NCBI GenBank assembly: GCA_013399015.1
Contig: VWZX01002706.1
Coordinates: 1-64,000 of the forward strand
Direction: 5' to 3'
Source: Galbula dea
Taxonomy: Eukaryota; Chordata; Aves; Piciformes; Galbulidae
Length of the DNA: 64,000 nt
The position numbers were made by a program, and so were the translations under genes. This document shows, in pieces, positions 63,201 through 64,000 of this stretch (position 1 is its first letter; each line of letters begins with the position of its first letter). Under the pieces are notes generated by a model that was not told the origin of the DNA, did no database searches, and worked only from the letters and a program-made list of their open reading frames with translations.

Positions 63201-64000
63201 AAGGGCAGTAAAACACCTCCACATATCTAATACACAAAGACTCCTCACCCCCAAGTGCTACTGAACTACTTGATTTAGCCCTGTAGTTTTACTGATAGAG
63301 ACTGACTGGGTGGTCAAAGGTCTGTTTCTAACCTAGCTCTCAGGATGTCATACAAACATTGCTTTTGGCCAGTTCTCTTATGGCTAACAATCACGGGATG
63401 ATGCATCTTTAAGAGAAAGCAGAAAGTTGGCTGGGAAAAGTTAATTGTCTCCTCCAAGGAAGTCAATGTCTCTTTCTTTCTGGTAACAAGTCTGAAGACC
63501 CAACACTGCAGGGTGCTGAGTAGCAACGCACATCAACACAGGCTGAGCCTTAAGCAACAGTCATCTTACAGAGGCAACTCATCTGCCTAAAATTACACTT
63601 TTGCTTAAGTGTTTTTGCAGCACCAAGGCTTGGGTTCTTACCATTTACAGGATTACACTCGACCTGCACTATAGCAAAATAATTTACAAATTGAATATTC
63701 TCTCAAAGGAGATTTGTGTAAGGCTCTGCTACAGCCATTTTTGCTTAGAGCCAGTTGCCAAAATACGACAGCTGGAAAGCTGAGAGAATAGATTGTATCC
63801 ATAGCTGACAAAAGCTGGAATTTAATAAGCATTCAGTGGCAGTTTTCACAGCTTAGTACACTGACAGACGTGTCCTAGCAAGCCTGGCTTCCACACTTCT
63901 AGACTGTACTGTCCCCAGGTATCAGCCCCCCCATGATTGTGCCAGCAGCCCCAGCTCCCGTGGCCAAGCCTGCTGAGCTAAGTGAGCCTCTGCTGCACCT
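54202..64000 (-). other. PDLIM5: PDLIM5 intron, right edge of window
   Basis: No exon is recognised up to the edge. It includes a T/G simple tract at 56,650-56,705 and a 135-codon plus-strand open frame at 58912-59316 that is not identified. The last 150 bp are more GC-rich, but I see no exon with splice signals there. Confidence 0.6.

Larger units (their letters stand above)
1..64000 (-). other. PDLIM5: PDLIM5 gene body, partial at both ends
   Basis: The whole window reads as the interior of one minus-strand gene. Seven exons plus one microexon candidate translate, in order and in compatible phase, into PDLIM5/ENH: PDZ second half, linker, Ser/Pro-rich region, then the PPRKH...SRSFRILAQITGT block. 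PDLIM5 is a PDZ-LIM (Enigma subfamily) scaffold known to bind alpha-actinin through PDZ and protein kinases such as PKC through its LIM domains, at Z-discs and actin structures. The first coding exon, which should carry a PDZ start like MSNYSVSLVG, was not found between 39.3 and 64 kb. The LIM exons were not found left of 1136. The gene therefore extends past both edges. Confidence 0.93.

Noticed and set aside
39325..64000. First PDLIM5 coding exon (PDZ N-terminus)
   Set aside because: I searched for the reverse complement of the NMPLTIS- and PWGF-coding sequence and found no match, so it is taken to lie outside the window.
1..64000. CRISPR arrays, prokaryotic operons, tRNA or rRNA genes
   Set aside because: No regularly spaced repeats, no operon-like runs of ORFs and no recognisable tRNA or rRNA sequence; the splice-site and CR1 content is vertebrate.

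Overview
The window is a piece of a vertebrate chromosome, most likely a bird. Three truncated CR1 LINE copies with the avian-type 3' end (ATTCTGTGATTCT-like) lie in otherwise repeat-poor, AT-rich non-coding DNA. No prokaryotic gene organisation is present, and nearly all open reading frames are chance or repeat-derived.

The only gene I can support is PDLIM5 (ENH, Enigma homolog), transcribed on the minus strand, right to left. I assembled it from short exons whose splice sites and reading phases join without a break. From 5' to 3' they are: the second half of the PDZ domain (39173-39324); a 43-nt linker exon (13995-14037); a large Ser/Pro/Ala-rich exon (12277-12671); an 18-nt microexon candidate (7718-7735); the conserved PPRKH...SRSFRILAQITGT exon (7253-7425); and a 37-nt exon (5634-5670). 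From there two phase-equivalent paths follow. One is a terminal exon with a stop codon (4900-4993), giving the LIM-less isoform with a C-terminus like that of short ZASP/LDB3. The other is a further linker exon (1136-1243) that leads to the LIM-domain isoforms. The first coding exon (PDZ N-terminus) lies beyond the right edge of the window and the LIM exons lie beyond the left edge.

Layout: 1-14 kb holds all the downstream exons. 14-39 kb is one 25.1-kb intron, containing one sizeable CR1 copy (28.3-28.9 kb), a CR1 tail (30.4 kb), short duplications, a near-perfect hairpin (25.85 kb) and one ambiguous base. 39.3-64 kb is more than 24.6 kb of the preceding intron, containing a 0.64-kb CR1 copy (53.6-54.2 kb), microsatellites and two unexplained long ORFs. 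I found no second gene, RNA gene, CRISPR array or novel multi-gene system. The most interesting content is the alternative-splicing architecture of PDLIM5: the microexon, the choice between two exons of the same phase, and an intron-retention stop.
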